DNA from: Granulicella aggregans
GTDB taxonomy: Bacteria; Acidobacteriota; Terriglobia; Terriglobales; Acidobacteriaceae
Direction of reading: 5' to 3'
Length of the DNA stretch: 64,000 bases
NCBI RefSeq assembly: GCF_025685565.1
Contig: NZ_JAGSYE010000005.1
Location: 62,001 to 126,000, forward strand
Part shown: positions 43,573 through 53,018 of the stretch, piece by piece
Numbering within the stretch: the first letter of the stretch is position 1
Layout: the number at the start of each line of letters is the position of its first letter
Notes under the pieces: generated by a model
Told to the model about the DNA's origin: nothing
Databases searched by the model: none
The model's input: only the letters and a program-made list of their open reading frames with translations
Translations under genes and position numbers: made by a program

Positions 43573-46008
43573 TCACTGCTCCCGCAGTAGGTTTGCCGGG
43601 TCAACTCGTAGCGCCCTTCTGACCGGTCCGGTCACAGACATCAGCCCAGCCAGCACCATCGTCATCCCTACCGCGAAGATCACTACCGGGTCCTGCGCCG
43701 AGGCCTGATACACCACCGCCGAGAGCAGCTTGCCGGTCGCAACTCCAAGCAACATCCCCGCGACTGACCCAGCCGCCAACAGCCCCAGCATCCTCCCCAG
43801 TGCCGCCCAAAGCACCTGCCGCCCCTGCGCTCCCAGCGCGACCCGGACGCTCAGCTCCCGCAGTCGCTTGCTGACCGTGTAAGACGCCAGCCCAAACGTG
43901 CCCGCAATCGACAACAGGAGACCAAACCCCCCGAACACGCTCAGTGCTGCTGTCGCTACCTGGGCGGGAAAGAAGCTGAATGCCAGCGCGCTCTTCCATG
44001 ACTCCGAAGCGCGCAACGGAATGGCCGCATCCATCTCCCGGATCACGGCGCGTACCCGCTCCGCCATATCACCCTCCGCGCCGTCATCCGCCCGCACGAT
44101 CAGATCGGTCGCCGTGTCCGGCGCCTGCGAGATCGGATAGAAGAGCGCTTCGCTCTGGTCTTCGCTCAGGAAGAAATACTTCCCGTTCTCGACCACGCCG
44201 ACGATCTGTACGAGTTCGCCCTTCCGGTTCTTGAAGTAGCGGCCCACCGCCGCATGGATGTCTGCAGAGTGCAGCAAGCTCTTTACGAACTCCCGGTTCA
44301 CGACGGCTACGCGCGGCGTCTTTGGAGTATCCGCGAAGCTCACATCGCGCCCGGCCAGCATCCGCGTCTCGGCCGCGTTGAAGTACCCCGGCGAGACACC
44401 GTAGACGAACGACGCAAAGGCTACGTTCGACGGTCGCATATCTGTCGTCTGATCCGCATAGATGTCCGTCGTGGAAGGATTCGCCAGTGGAGTCGTGTTC
44501 GCATACCCTGCGGCCTTCACCCCCGGCATAGCCGACACCCTCTCCAGCAGACGCCTCTGAAACTGCCCCGCCGCCTCGCCCGTATACCGCGCCTGACTCA
44601 CATCGAACCGCGACAGCGTCACATTCTTAGGATTGAATCCCAGGTCCATCGTCAGCGCCCGCGTCATCCCCCGCAGCGCCACAAACGCCGCTGTCACCGT
44701 GACGCAGCACAACGCAATCTGCAGAGCGAGCAGAACATCCCGCAGCGCCCACCGCCGCCCGGCCAATCCCTGTCCGCCACTCTTGATGGCGTCATTGGGG
44801 TCGGTCTTGAAGATCTGCCGCAGCGGCATTACGCCAAAGACCAGCCCCGCCACCACCGACACCGCCAGCGCCACCAGGATCAGCGACGGCTGCGGCGCAA
44901 CCAGGAAGCGGATCGGATAGTCCGTCGGCGGATTCCACCTCGCCAGCTCCGTCAACCCCAGCCACGCCAGCCCGCAAGCAACGGCCCCGCCAAAAAACGC
45001 GATGACCACCGCCTCCACCATCACCTGCTGCACTACCCGCCACCGGCTCGATCCCACCGCCATCCGGATCGCAATCTCCCGCGTCCGGTCCGCAGTCCGC
45101 GCCGCGAACAAGCTCCCCAGGTTCGCACAGGCCGCGAGGAGCACGATTCCACCTAGCCCCGCCACCGCCGACATAAACGCACGCACCGGTCGCTGAATGT
45201 AGTCTCCGATCAGCCCCGGCTCTGTCAGCCGGTATCCCAGCTTCTCCTCCTCCACCGGATGCTCCTGCCGCACTCGGTTCGCAATCGCATCGAGGTCAGC
45301 CTTCACCTGCGCGTCCGTCACCCCATCCTTCAACCGCACCATCGCAAAGATGTTCTTGCTGCTCCACTGGTTTAGCCAGCTAACCCCTTCGAGGGCCTCC
45401 TCATTCGCGATTGGGACCACGATTCCTGGCTGTAGAAACGTCTCCGTCCCATGGAACCTCGGCTCCGTCACGCCCACAATTGTGTACGGCTGCTTGTTCA
45501 GACGGATCGTCTTGCCCACAACCCCAGGATCGCCATTGAACTCCGTCTTCCACGTCGACCAGGTGATCACCGCCGCGTTCGAAGCCCCGGGATGGTCGTC
45601 GTCCTCCCGCGTTAGCAGCCTTCCCATCGCCGGCTTCACTGCCAACACCTCGAAGTACTGACCGCTCACCTCCAAGCCCCACACCGGCCGCGTCAGCCCA
45701 TCCGCCTCCATCCCGAAGTTCTGCGACACCTCTGCCGCCGCCGACGAAAAGACCGTATTGGTGTCTCGCAGTTCACGAATCTCCGGATACGCAAAGACCG
45801 GATACGCCAGCCCGGTTGGCTGCACCTGCCGCACCCGGTCGACCCGTTCTACATCGAGCGGACGGAGAATCAGCGCATCCACTACGCCGAAGACAATCAG
45901 ATTCGCCGCAATCCCCAGCGCCAAGGTCAGCACCGCAGTCATGGCAAATCCCGGGGAACGCCTCATCTGGCGAAGCGCAAATCTCACATCCTGCAGCAGA
46001 TTGCTCAT
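43573..46008 (-). CDS. MacB/FtsX-like ABC transporter permease (ADOP type)
   Basis: An 811-residue membrane permease of the Acidobacterial Duplicated Orphan Permease class. It has the duplicated layout of one N-terminal helix, a large MacB periplasmic domain ('PVWGLEVSGQYFEVLAVKPAMGR') and FtsX-type three-helix core, then a second such pair, with a second periplasmic domain ('GVSPGYFNAAETRMLAGRDVSF'). N-terminal 'LLQDVRFALRQMRRSPGFAMTAVLTLALGI' is the ADOP signature. No ATPase gene or PadR regulator lies beside it, so it relies on a distant ATPase. A 472-bp divergent regulatory region separates it from phoH. Confidence 0.93.
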   Translation of the reverse strand: MSNLLQDVRFALRQMRRSPGFAMTAVLTLALGIAANLIVFGVVDALILRPLDVERVDRVRQVQPTGLAYPVFAYPEIRELRDTNTVFSSAAAEVSQNFGMEADGLTRPVWGLEVSGQYFEVLAVKPAMGRLLTREDDDHPGASNAAVITWSTWKTEFNGDPGVVGKTIRLNKQPYTIVGVTEPRFHGTETFLQPGIVVPIANEEALEGVSWLNQWSSKNIFAMVRLKDGVTDAQVKADLDAIANRVRQEHPVEEEKLGYRLTEPGLIGDYIQRPVRAFMSAVAGLGGIVLLAACANLGSLFAARTADRTREIAIRMAVGSSRWRVVQQVMVEAVVIAFFGGAVACGLAWLGLTELARWNPPTDYPIRFLVAPQPSLILVALAVSVVAGLVFGVMPLRQIFKTDPNDAIKSGGQGLAGRRWALRDVLLALQIALCCVTVTAAFVALRGMTRALTMDLGFNPKNVTLSRFDVSQARYTGEAAGQFQRRLLERVSAMPGVKAAGYANTTPLANPSTTDIYADQTTDMRPSNVAFASFVYGVSPGYFNAAETRMLAGRDVSFADTPKTPRVAVVNREFVKSLLHSADIHAAVGRYFKNRKGELVQIVGVVENGKYFFLSEDQSEALFYPISQAPDTATDLIVRADDGAEGDMAERVRAVIREMDAAIPLRASESWKSALAFSFFPAQVATAALSVFGGFGLLLSIAGTFGLASYTVSKRLRELSVRVALGAQGRQVLWAALGRMLGLLAAGSVAGMLLGVATGKLLSAVVYQASAQDPVVIFAVGMTMVLAGLMSVTGPVRRALRVDPANLLREQ

Positions 46009-46480
46009 GACTGGCCTCCGGTTCAGAGAGGAAAGGGATTTTTACGCCGCCCGTGCGAACTGAAGTGCAATTCACAAACCATAGGCTCGTCGGCTGCAAC
46101 CTGCTCAAAGAAAGCAGCTTTCTTCCGCCCGTATTGCAGATTGCAACTCCGAGTGTGTCCAACGCCGTAAACGGCTGTCCATGAATGGACAGCGAACGGA
46201 CAGCTACGTGTGGCCAGTTACCGGAAGCACGCCCATTCCGATAAAACCCCACAAAAGCGGTACAAAAATTGGCTTGACTCCCACTTCCCGAAGTTCTACT
46301 CTCTCCCCATTCGGACTCTTATTGGCACCTCCCGCCAACCCGAGAACAAGCTTCACCGCCAGCCATCCGGCTGCCCGCCGAAATCATCCCATAACTCAAG
46401 CCCGCTTTCTGCCGATATCTTCGGCAGCAACCTTACTTGTGCCCCAACCTGTAACTCCCTGACGGAGGTCAGATCACTAA
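46009..46480. other. 472-bp divergent intergenic region between ADOP permease and phoH
   Basis: No gene is supported here. It holds a perfect palindrome GCTGTCCAT-GA-ATGGACAGC (46174-46193) with a further GGACAGC at 46198-46204, a promoter-like TTGACT-N17-TACTCT (46274-46302) facing phoH, a 7-bp hairpin (46409-46427) in the phoH leader, and a GGAGGT (46464-46469) for phoH. It reads as a bidirectional regulatory region. Confidence 0.6.
46274..46302 (+). promoter_or_regulatory. candidate sigma-70 type promoter for the phoH operon
   Basis: TTGACT (46274-46279) and TACTCT (46297-46302) with a 17-bp spacer, about 180 bp before the phoH start. The -35 match is good, the -10 match partial. No experimental support is implied. 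Confidence 0.35.
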
Positions 46481-47512
46481 TTGAATAAAAGAGCCCTCGA
46501 CATCACGCCTGGCATTGAGCCCCTGTACGGGACCCGCGACGAAAACCTTCGCCTCCTTGAAGATGGCCTGCACGTGACCATCGACCTACGCTCCGACGCC
46601 ATTCATGTCACCGGCCCAGACGACGCTATCGAACGAGTCACGCGTGTCTTCTCCGACTTCGAATATCTACGAAAGTCCGGCGTCAACCTCCACAATGGCG
46701 AACTCCACGGCATGCTCAAGCTCGTGGTTGCCGACACTACCGTCAGCCTCCGCTCGCTCGTCGAGTCCGGCAAACAGCGGTCTGCGGGTGTAAAGCGGAT
46801 GGTGCAGCCCCGCTCCCCCAACCAGCGCAAGTATGTCGAAGCCATCGAGCAGTCCGACATGACCTTCGGCCTCGGCCCTGCCGGAACCGGCAAGACCTAC
46901 CTGGCCGTCGCCATGGCTGTCTCTGCGCTCATGGCGAAGAAGGTCAGCCGCATTATTCTTGTCCGCCCCGCCGTCGAAGCCGGTGAGCGACTAGGCTTCC
47001 TCCCCGGTTCCTTGCAGGAGAAGGTCGACCCCTACCTCCGACCGCTCTACGACGCCCTCTACGATCTTCTAGATCCCATGAAGGTCGACAAGATGCTGGA
47101 GTCGAACGTCATCGAGGTTGCTCCGCTCGCCTTCATGCGCGGCCGCACCCTCGCCGACGCCTTCATCATCATGGACGAGGCCCAGAACACCACCACCGAG
47201 CAGATGAAGATGTTCGTCACCCGTCTCGGGAACAACTCCAAGTGCGTCATCACAGGCGACCTCACCCAGACCGACCTGCCCAACCCCAAGAAGTCCGGCC
47301 TGCTCGAAGCCCTCAACGTTCTTTCGGGCGTTGAAGGCATCCGCTTCTGCCACTTCGAGGACGTCGACGTGGTCCGCCATCAGCTCGTCCAACGGATCGT
47401 CCGCGCCTACGACAGCTATGGCCGCGCCCAACAGCAACTGCCGCTCGCCATCGATACAGGCATGCCCGGCTCAACCCTGGAACCCGCACACCCCATTTCC
47501 AAGCCCCAATAA
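46481..47512 (+). CDS. phoH: PhoH-like ATPase
   Basis: 343 residues. A P-loop NTPase with Walker A 'GPAGTGKT' at 132-139 and Walker B 'FIIMDEAQNTTTEQMK'; an N-terminal KH-like region precedes it. PhoH-type ATPases are associated with RNA metabolism and, in the ybeZ-ybeY arrangement, with 16S rRNA maturation. The start is a TTG at 46481 preceded by GGAGGT 11 bp upstream. It opens a plus-strand run with ybeY, corC and era, with a GH16 gene inserted before ybeY. Confidence 0.93.
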   Translation: MNKRALDITPGIEPLYGTRDENLRLLEDGLHVTIDLRSDAIHVTGPDDAIERVTRVFSDFEYLRKSGVNLHNGELHGMLKLVVADTTVSLRSLVESGKQRSAGVKRMVQPRSPNQRKYVEAIEQSDMTFGLGPAGTGKTYLAVAMAVSALMAKKVSRIILVRPAVEAGERLGFLPGSLQEKVDPYLRPLYDALYDLLDPMKVDKMLESNVIEVAPLAFMRGRTLADAFIIMDEAQNTTTEQMKMFVTRLGNNSKCVITGDLTQTDLPNPKKSGLLEALNVLSGVEGIRFCHFEDVDVVRHQLVQRIVRAYDSYGRAQQQLPLAIDTGMPGSTLEPAHPISKPQ

Positions 47513-47523
47513 CGCCACAAACT

Positions 47524-47581
47524 CGGGTGCCCCATCCATGCGGCTTCATCGCATGGGTGGGACATTCGTGCAAAGCACGAA
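47524..47581. repeat. dispersed hairpin repeat, family B (CGGGTGCCCCA), with second hairpin
   Basis: CGGGTGCCCCA leads to CCCATCCATGCG (47531-47542) paired with CGCATGGGTGGG (47550-47561), then a second hairpin TTCGTGC-AAA-GCACGAA (47565-47581). Located 11 bp after the phoH stop codon. Confidence 0.7.
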
Positions 47582-47608
47582 CCGCTCTCCTCAACCCAAA
47601 GAAAATCC

Positions 47609-47650
47609 GTCACTGAGCGAAGCGCGCAGTCGAAGGACCCCGAGACTGCT
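47609..47650. repeat. dispersed intergenic repeat, family A (divergent)
   Basis: GTCACTGAGCGAAGCGCGCA, then GTCGAAGGACCCCGAGACTG. A diverged member of family A, placed 28 bp after the family-B copy, both inside the phoH-GH16 gap. Confidence 0.5.
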
Positions 47651-47741
47651 GACATCTCCCATACCGCTTGAAGCTTTCCGCTACCAATCGCTCTCATCCC
47701 ACCCCCAAATCCTCAATGCGATACCATCCTAGTAGCGACCG

Positions 47742-48614
47742 ATGATGACCATCGACCCTCCAAGTACGCGCTTTATCTCTGCTGTCTCCGCGCTTGCGCT
47801 TCTCCTCGCATGCGCCCTGAGCGCCTCGGCGCAAGCCCCCCGTTGGAATCTCACCTGGTCGGACGAGTTCAACCGCCCCAACGGATCAGCGCCCGATCCT
47901 AAGAAATGGGCCTTCGACCTCTCCGACAACAACAATCACGAGCTCGAAACCTACACCAGCAGCCCCGCCAACGCTCACATCGAAGACGGACATCTCGTTC
48001 TCTCAGCGCTGAAGCAGGACACTACCCGTCCCGACGGCACTACGCGGCACTACACCTCCGCCCGGCTCTTTACCCACGGGATCTTCTCCCAGACCTACGG
48101 CCGCTTCGAGGCCAGCATCAAGATGCCGCTCGGCAAAGGCATCTGGCCTGCCTTCTGGATGCTTGGCGATGATGCCGCCGCCGTCGGCTGGCCCAATTCC
48201 GGCGAGATCGACATCGTTGAAAACATCGGCGAGGCCGCCGTCAGCCACAGCACCATCCACGGCCCCGGCTATAGCGGTGACAAAGGCCCGACCAAGGCGT
48301 TCACGCTCCCTGAAGGCCAGCGTGTAGATACCGCCTTCCATCTCTACGCCGCCGAGTGGGCACCGAACGACATCAAGTTCTTCCTCGATGACCATCTCGT
48401 CGCTGAACGCACTCCCGCCGACCTTCCCGCCGGGGCGGCCTGGGTCTACAACCACCCGTTCTACATCCTTTTGAACCTCGCCGTGGGCGGCGACTGGCCC
48501 GGCAATCCTGACCAGACTACCAACTTCCCCCAGCAGATGCTCGTCGACTACGTCCGCGTCTATAAACGTGCCGATCACAAGATCACCGCCCTCCCGAGCG
48601 CGCTCACAAAATGA
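47742..48614 (+). CDS. secreted glycoside hydrolase family 16 (beta-glucanase-like)
   Basis: 290 residues with a Sec signal peptide (about 1-31). The GH16 catalytic motif G-E-I-D-I-V-E has nucleophile E155, D157 and acid/base E160, and 'WSDEFNRPNGSAPDPKKWAFDL' and 'FYILLNLAVGGDWPGNP' flank it as in laminarinase-type beta-1,3(4)-glucanases. It is expected to cut beta-glucans outside the cell. It sits between phoH and ybeY in the same orientation, with its TGA overlapping the ybeY ATG (ATGA at 48611-48614). A gene of unrelated function coupled to ybeY is unusual. Confidence 0.92.
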   Translation: MMTIDPPSTRFISAVSALALLLACALSASAQAPRWNLTWSDEFNRPNGSAPDPKKWAFDLSDNNNHELETYTSSPANAHIEDGHLVLSALKQDTTRPDGTTRHYTSARLFTHGIFSQTYGRFEASIKMPLGKGIWPAFWMLGDDAAAVGWPNSGEIDIVENIGEAAVSHSTIHGPGYSGDKGPTKAFTLPEGQRVDTAFHLYAAEWAPNDIKFFLDDHLVAERTPADLPAGAAWVYNHPFYILLNLAVGGDWPGNPDQTTNFPQQMLVDYVRVYKRADHKITALPSALTK

Positions 48615-49153
48615 TCTCCATCGACCCGCAAGCCCTTGCGCTCGTTCCAGACGCCACCGCGCTCTCGAAGCCCGGCCTTACGCGCTTTCTCAACCGCGCC
48701 CGCAAGCTCGTCGAACTGGAGGGTGATGTCGAGCTTCTTCTCACCTCCGATGCCGAGCTGAAACGTCTCAACCGCGCCTTCCGCAACAAGAACAAAGCCA
48801 CCGATATTCTCAGCTTCCCGTCGCCGCCCGAGGTCTCGCAACACCACGCCGGCGACCTCGCCATCTCGCTTCAAACCTCTGCCCGCCAAGCCGCTCAGTT
48901 CGGTCACACGCTGGACGAGGAGCTTCGTATCCTAATCCTTCACGGTCTGCTCCACCTCTATGGCCTGGACCACGAGACCGACGAGGGCGAGATGGCAGCC
49001 CATGAAGCCGAACTCCGCGCGATCCTCAAACTCCCTGTCAGCCTCATAGCGCGAGTCACTACGAAATCCGCACCCAGGCCAGGCAAAGCCGCCGCAAAGA
49101 GATCGCAGCGAAAGACCGTCGCGAGGCCAGCTAAGAAGCGGGTGAAGCGATGA
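48611..49153 (+). CDS. ybeY: rRNA maturation RNase YbeY
   Basis: A 180-residue single-strand endoribonuclease of 16S rRNA 3'-end processing and ribosome quality control. The zinc motif is 'HGLLHLYGLDH' with H111, H115 and H121; 'NKATDILSFPSP' is the second family block. A basic Lys/Arg-rich tail of about 25 residues follows, not seen in the E. coli protein (155 residues). The ATG at 48611 overlaps the GH16 stop and the gene's own stop overlaps the corC start at 49150-49153, so the three are tightly coupled. Confidence 0.95.
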   Translation: MISIDPQALALVPDATALSKPGLTRFLNRARKLVELEGDVELLLTSDAELKRLNRAFRNKNKATDILSFPSPPEVSQHHAGDLAISLQTSARQAAQFGHTLDEELRILILHGLLHLYGLDHETDEGEMAAHEAELRAILKLPVSLIARVTTKSAPRPGKAAAKRSQRKTVARPAKKRVKR

Positions 49154-50730
49154 GCGCCGCCTACTTCCTCAGCCTCATCATCTTGCTTGGCATCCTGCTT
49201 CTCGCCGCCTACGTCGACCGCGTCTACTCCGAGATGGGCAAGTTCCTCGCCCGCGAGTACCAGGACAACATCGATGCCTGGGAGAGCGCTGTCGAGCCCC
49301 GCCTCCGCCTCGGCCGCGAATCCATCGCCCTCTCTGCTTCGGTCTTGCGCCAGCTCTCGCTTGCCGCAATGGCCATGCTCTCGGGCCTGCGCCTTTACAG
49401 CCCCAACTCGCTTGTCCCCGTTTACACGCGAACGCCGCACCTTTCGGACATCGCTCGCACCGCTATCGAACTCGTTCTGCTCATCATCTTCTTCGATCGC
49501 CTGCTGCCGCAGCTCCTCTTCACGCGCACTCGAGGCATCTGGATCGCAAAGATCCGTTACCTCCTCGAAGCGCTCTTTTACCTTGTCCTCCCCGTCACCC
49601 TGCTGATGGGCCTTCTGCTCTCCATCGCCGCTCTCGCGGAACCCGAAGACACCACCGAAGAGGATCACCCCTCCGAAGCCATGGACGCTCTCCTCGAAGC
49701 CGGCGAAGAGGAAGGCATCCTCGAAGAGTCTGACCGCGAACTCGTCCGCTCCGTCGTCGAGTTCGGCGACAAGGTCGTCCGTGAAGTGATGACCCCGCGC
49801 CCGGAGATCTACGCCGTCGACGGCTCGATGACGCTTGAGGTCTTCACCGCGGCCCTCGAAGAGAACATCTACTCCCGCGTCCCTGTCTTCTCCGGCCAGC
49901 TCGACAACATCACCGGCATCGTCTTCGCCCACGACCTGCTGCAAGTTCTCGACTCCGAAGCCAGCCAGCTCACCGTGGCGCAGTTGCAGAAGCCCGCAGC
50001 CTTCGTCCCGGAGACCAAGAAGGTCAACGAACTCCTCCGCGAGATGCAGCGCCAAAAGCAGCACATGCGCATCGTTATCGACGAGTACGGCGGCGTCGCC
50101 GGCCTCATCACCATCGAAGACCTCATCGAGGCCATCGTCGGCAACATCGCCGACGAGCACGACGAGACCGAGGACGACGACGCCCCCATCGCCGAGCCCG
50201 ACGGTTCTTTCATCGTCTCCGGCAGCTTCGAGATCTCCCGCCTCCGCGATCTCTTCCAGTCGCAGTTCGACGCTCGATTTGCGGACAAAGAAGACTCGTC
50301 CGATGCCACGGAAACCATAGAATCCTCCGCCACATCCGCGCTTGATGCTCGCGTCACCGCCGATCGCCGTTCCCCAGTCTCCGCTGCCGCTCTGACCTCC
50401 GCCGAACGTCGCAGCCTGGCCGACCGCCGCGCCGCCAGCGCATCCGATCTGCAAGCGGATACAGACTCCGACTCCGAAGACCCCAACGCCCGCGAAGAGG
50501 TGATCGTCCGCGAACTAACCCGCGATTCCGATCAGCCTACCGCCCTTCGCCTGCCCGAGCACTACGAGTCCACCACGCTTGGCGGCCTCGTCTCCGAGAT
50601 CGCGGGTCACATCCCGCTCCCCGGCGAGGTCGTAGAGGAAGACGGTCTCCGCCTCGAGGTGCTCGCCTCCACCGACCGCCGGATCGACCGTATCCGCGTC
50701 GGCCTCTCCAGTCCGTCAGCCACCGACTGA
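49150..50730 (+). CDS. CorC/HlyC-type CBS-domain protein with long acidic linker
   Basis: 526 residues. An N-terminal region with about four hydrophobic segments (4-21, 104-120, 140-163) is a weak CNNM/DUF21-like membrane domain; two CBS domains cover about 215-275 and 280-335 ('REVMTPRPEIYAVD', 'QHMRIVIDEYGGVAGLITIEDLIEAIVGNI'), and a CorC_HlyC domain ends the protein ('TLGGLVSEIAGHIPLPGE'). A Ser/Asp/Arg-rich stretch of about 95 residues (378-472) splits the CorC_HlyC domain. These proteins take part in Mg/Co homeostasis. Its ATG overlaps ybeY (ATGA). Confidence 0.88.
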   Translation: MSAAYFLSLIILLGILLLAAYVDRVYSEMGKFLAREYQDNIDAWESAVEPRLRLGRESIALSASVLRQLSLAAMAMLSGLRLYSPNSLVPVYTRTPHLSDIARTAIELVLLIIFFDRLLPQLLFTRTRGIWIAKIRYLLEALFYLVLPVTLLMGLLLSIAALAEPEDTTEEDHPSEAMDALLEAGEEEGILEESDRELVRSVVEFGDKVVREVMTPRPEIYAVDGSMTLEVFTAALEENIYSRVPVFSGQLDNITGIVFAHDLLQVLDSEASQLTVAQLQKPAAFVPETKKVNELLREMQRQKQHMRIVIDEYGGVAGLITIEDLIEAIVGNIADEHDETEDDDAPIAEPDGSFIVSGSFEISRLRDLFQSQFDARFADKEDSSDATETIESSATSALDARVTADRRSPVSAAALTSAERRSLADRRAASASDLQADTDSDSEDPNAREEVIVRELTRDSDQPTALRLPEHYESTTLGGLVSEIAGHIPLPGEVVEEDGLRLEVLASTDRRIDRIRVGLSSPSATD

Positions 50731-50808
50731 ATCGTCGCGACTCTTAATCATCGCCCTGTTGCTACTTCACGGACCCTCACGGTTCACCACTCTCCGCCGA
50801 TAGTTCCC

Positions 50809-52971
50809 ATGGGAGGGTGCGTGACAACTCTGGGCATGTACCCAAAGCGAAATGACAAAAGCCAGTTCCTCTGGCCGGCTGTCTCTTCGCGATTTCCCTC
50901 CGCTCTTCTTCTCGCCTTTCTACTCGGTCTCCTGTCCATCCGCGAAGTAGCCGCCCACGCGGTAGGCATTGACCCCGAGGCTTCAACTCCCCCAACGCTA
51001 ACTTCCGCCCATGCCGCCCATAGTCTGACGCAAGCGGAAGCGGCACGGGGCTATCCCGTGCACCTCCAAGCAGTTGTCACGTATTACGACAACACCATAG
51101 AACCCGGCAGCCCGCGGCTCTTCGTCAACGACTCCTCCGGTAGCATCTATGTCGCCCTGGCCAAACCGACCGCCGCCCCGCTTCTCACCGGGGATGCCGT
51201 CGAGATCACCGGAGTCACCAGCGCCGGACAGTTTGCCCCGATCGTCGACCGCGCCCAGGCGCGCTTCCTCGGCAAGTCCCATCTGCCCCTCAACGTACCC
51301 CGTGTCACCGCTACCGCCATGATGGAGGGAGCCACCGACGGGCAATGGGTCGAGGTGGAGGGCGTCGTCCACGCCTACCGTCGCTACGATCGCCAAATCT
51401 TCCTCGATCTCTGGATGGCCGATGGCATCCTCACCGCCTTCACCGTCCTCGACCCTGCCTTCGATTACGGCAGTCTGATCGACGCCAAGGTCGCCATTCG
51501 CGGCAACGCCGCCCCGCTCTTCAACTCCATGGGCCAGATGACCGGAGCCCACATCATCTTTCCCGGCATGTTCACCGTTACGGTCGAACAGCCGGCACCG
51601 CCCAATCCCTTCCGCATCCTCGTCACCCCCATCTCCGAACTCCTCCGCTACACCCCGCACTCGGAGCTCCAGCATCGCGCCCATATCCGAGGCAGCGTCA
51701 CCCTTCTATGGCCCGGAAAGCTGATCTGCGTCCAGGACGACTCCAAGAACATCTGCGCCGAGACCTCCCAGACTGACCTGGTCAAAGTCGGCCAGTTGGT
51801 GGATGTCCTCGGCTTTCCCTCCATCGGCGAGTTCAACCCCACTCTGGACCACGCCATCTACCGGCCAATAAACGCCTATCAAGACGTCGTCCCCTCGCTC
51901 CTCACCTTTGAACAGGCACTCAATCCCTCCACGGACGCCAAACTCATCACCGTTGAAGGCAAGCTCATCAACGAGAACCGCACGGGCGACGTGGCGAGCA
52001 TCACTCTGTCCTCGGGCGATAACATCTTCACCGCCGTCCTGCCCAAGAGCTTCATCCCCACGCGTGTTCCTCCGCTTCAATACGGAAGCATCTTTCGCAT
52101 CACCGGTGTCTGCCGGGTTCAGTCCGATGGCGAAGGCAACACCGTCGGATCGACCCCCAAGGCCAAGTCCTTCACCATCATGGAACGCTCCATCGCCGAC
52201 CTCGTCCTCATGGAGCGTCCTTCCTGGTGGAACGCCGCGCATACCCTTGCCGTGCTCGCCATCGCTCTTGCGCTCACCCTCATTGCCTTTTGCTGGCTCG
52301 TCGTCCTTCGCCGCCGGGTCAAGGAGCAGACCGCTACGATCCGTACCCAGCTCGAGGAGACCCATGCCCTAAAGGAAGCCGCCGAGTTTCAGGCCACCCA
52401 CGACGCTCTCACCGGCCTCTACAATCGCAAGGCCATCTTCGAGATGCTCGAACGCGAGGTGCTTGTGGCAACTCGCTCCGGCGCTCCCACGGGCATCATC
52501 ATGCTTGACCTCGACCACTTCAAGCGCATCAACGATACCTACGGCCATGCCTCCGGCGACGACGTCATCCGGACGGCCGCCCAACGCCTCCTGCACGCTG
52601 TCCGTGCCGCCGATTGGGTGGGACGCTACGGCGGCGAGGAGTTTCTCGTCATCCTCCCAGAGTGCGATCGAGACAATGTTCGAGCCTGCGCGGAAAGAAT
52701 CCGCCACGCGGTCGGCGACGGGTTGATCTCCACCCAGGGAACCGCCATCCTTGCGACCGCCAGTGTAGGCGCGACGGTAGCCAACTTCCCGCTCCACGCC
52801 GCCGATGAGGCCGTGGCCGCCGCCGACCTCGCGCTCTACGACGCGAAACACAACGGCCGCAACCAGGTCGCGTTCCGCCATATCGCAGCTCGCCAGCCTG
52901 AATCCCAACTCACCCTATCCTCAGCGCCAACCACGCAAGCCCCCATTACCCAGCTCGCACCCAACCTCTGA
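50809..52971 (+). CDS. membrane-bound diguanylate cyclase with periplasmic OB-like domains
   Basis: 720 residues. Signal/anchor near 24-50, then about 420 residues of beta-rich periplasmic domains with OB-fold-like units ('YPVHLQAVVTYYD...LFVNDSSGSIYVAL', 'GKLICVQDDSKNICAE'), a transmembrane helix (about 477-502), a short coiled coil and a GGDEF domain. The active site is G-G-E-E-F at 608-612, and an intact inhibitory site R-A-A-D lies at 599-602, so it should make c-di-GMP with product inhibition. No EAL domain. It sits between corC and era. Start uncertain: ATG 50809, or the ATG at 50836. Confidence 0.9.
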   Translation: MGGCVTTLGMYPKRNDKSQFLWPAVSSRFPSALLLAFLLGLLSIREVAAHAVGIDPEASTPPTLTSAHAAHSLTQAEAARGYPVHLQAVVTYYDNTIEPGSPRLFVNDSSGSIYVALAKPTAAPLLTGDAVEITGVTSAGQFAPIVDRAQARFLGKSHLPLNVPRVTATAMMEGATDGQWVEVEGVVHAYRRYDRQIFLDLWMADGILTAFTVLDPAFDYGSLIDAKVAIRGNAAPLFNSMGQMTGAHIIFPGMFTVTVEQPAPPNPFRILVTPISELLRYTPHSELQHRAHIRGSVTLLWPGKLICVQDDSKNICAETSQTDLVKVGQLVDVLGFPSIGEFNPTLDHAIYRPINAYQDVVPSLLTFEQALNPSTDAKLITVEGKLINENRTGDVASITLSSGDNIFTAVLPKSFIPTRVPPLQYGSIFRITGVCRVQSDGEGNTVGSTPKAKSFTIMERSIADLVLMERPSWWNAAHTLAVLAIALALTLIAFCWLVVLRRRVKEQTATIRTQLEETHALKEAAEFQATHDALTGLYNRKAIFEMLEREVLVATRSGAPTGIIMLDLDHFKRINDTYGHASGDDVIRTAAQRLLHAVRAADWVGRYGGEEFLVILPECDRDNVRACAERIRHAVGDGLISTQGTAILATASVGATVANFPLHAADEAVAAADLALYDAKHNGRNQVAFRHIAARQPESQLTLSSAPTTQAPITQLAPNL

Positions 52972-53018
52972 AGCGGGTGGGCGGATTCATCGCGCGCGAA
53001 CGGCGCATAATAAAAGGA

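Noticed and set aside
48958..50454. 498-residue minus-strand reading frame opposite ybeY/corC
   Set aside because: Shadow of the coding strand; the plus-strand proteins there have clear families and start/stop overlaps.
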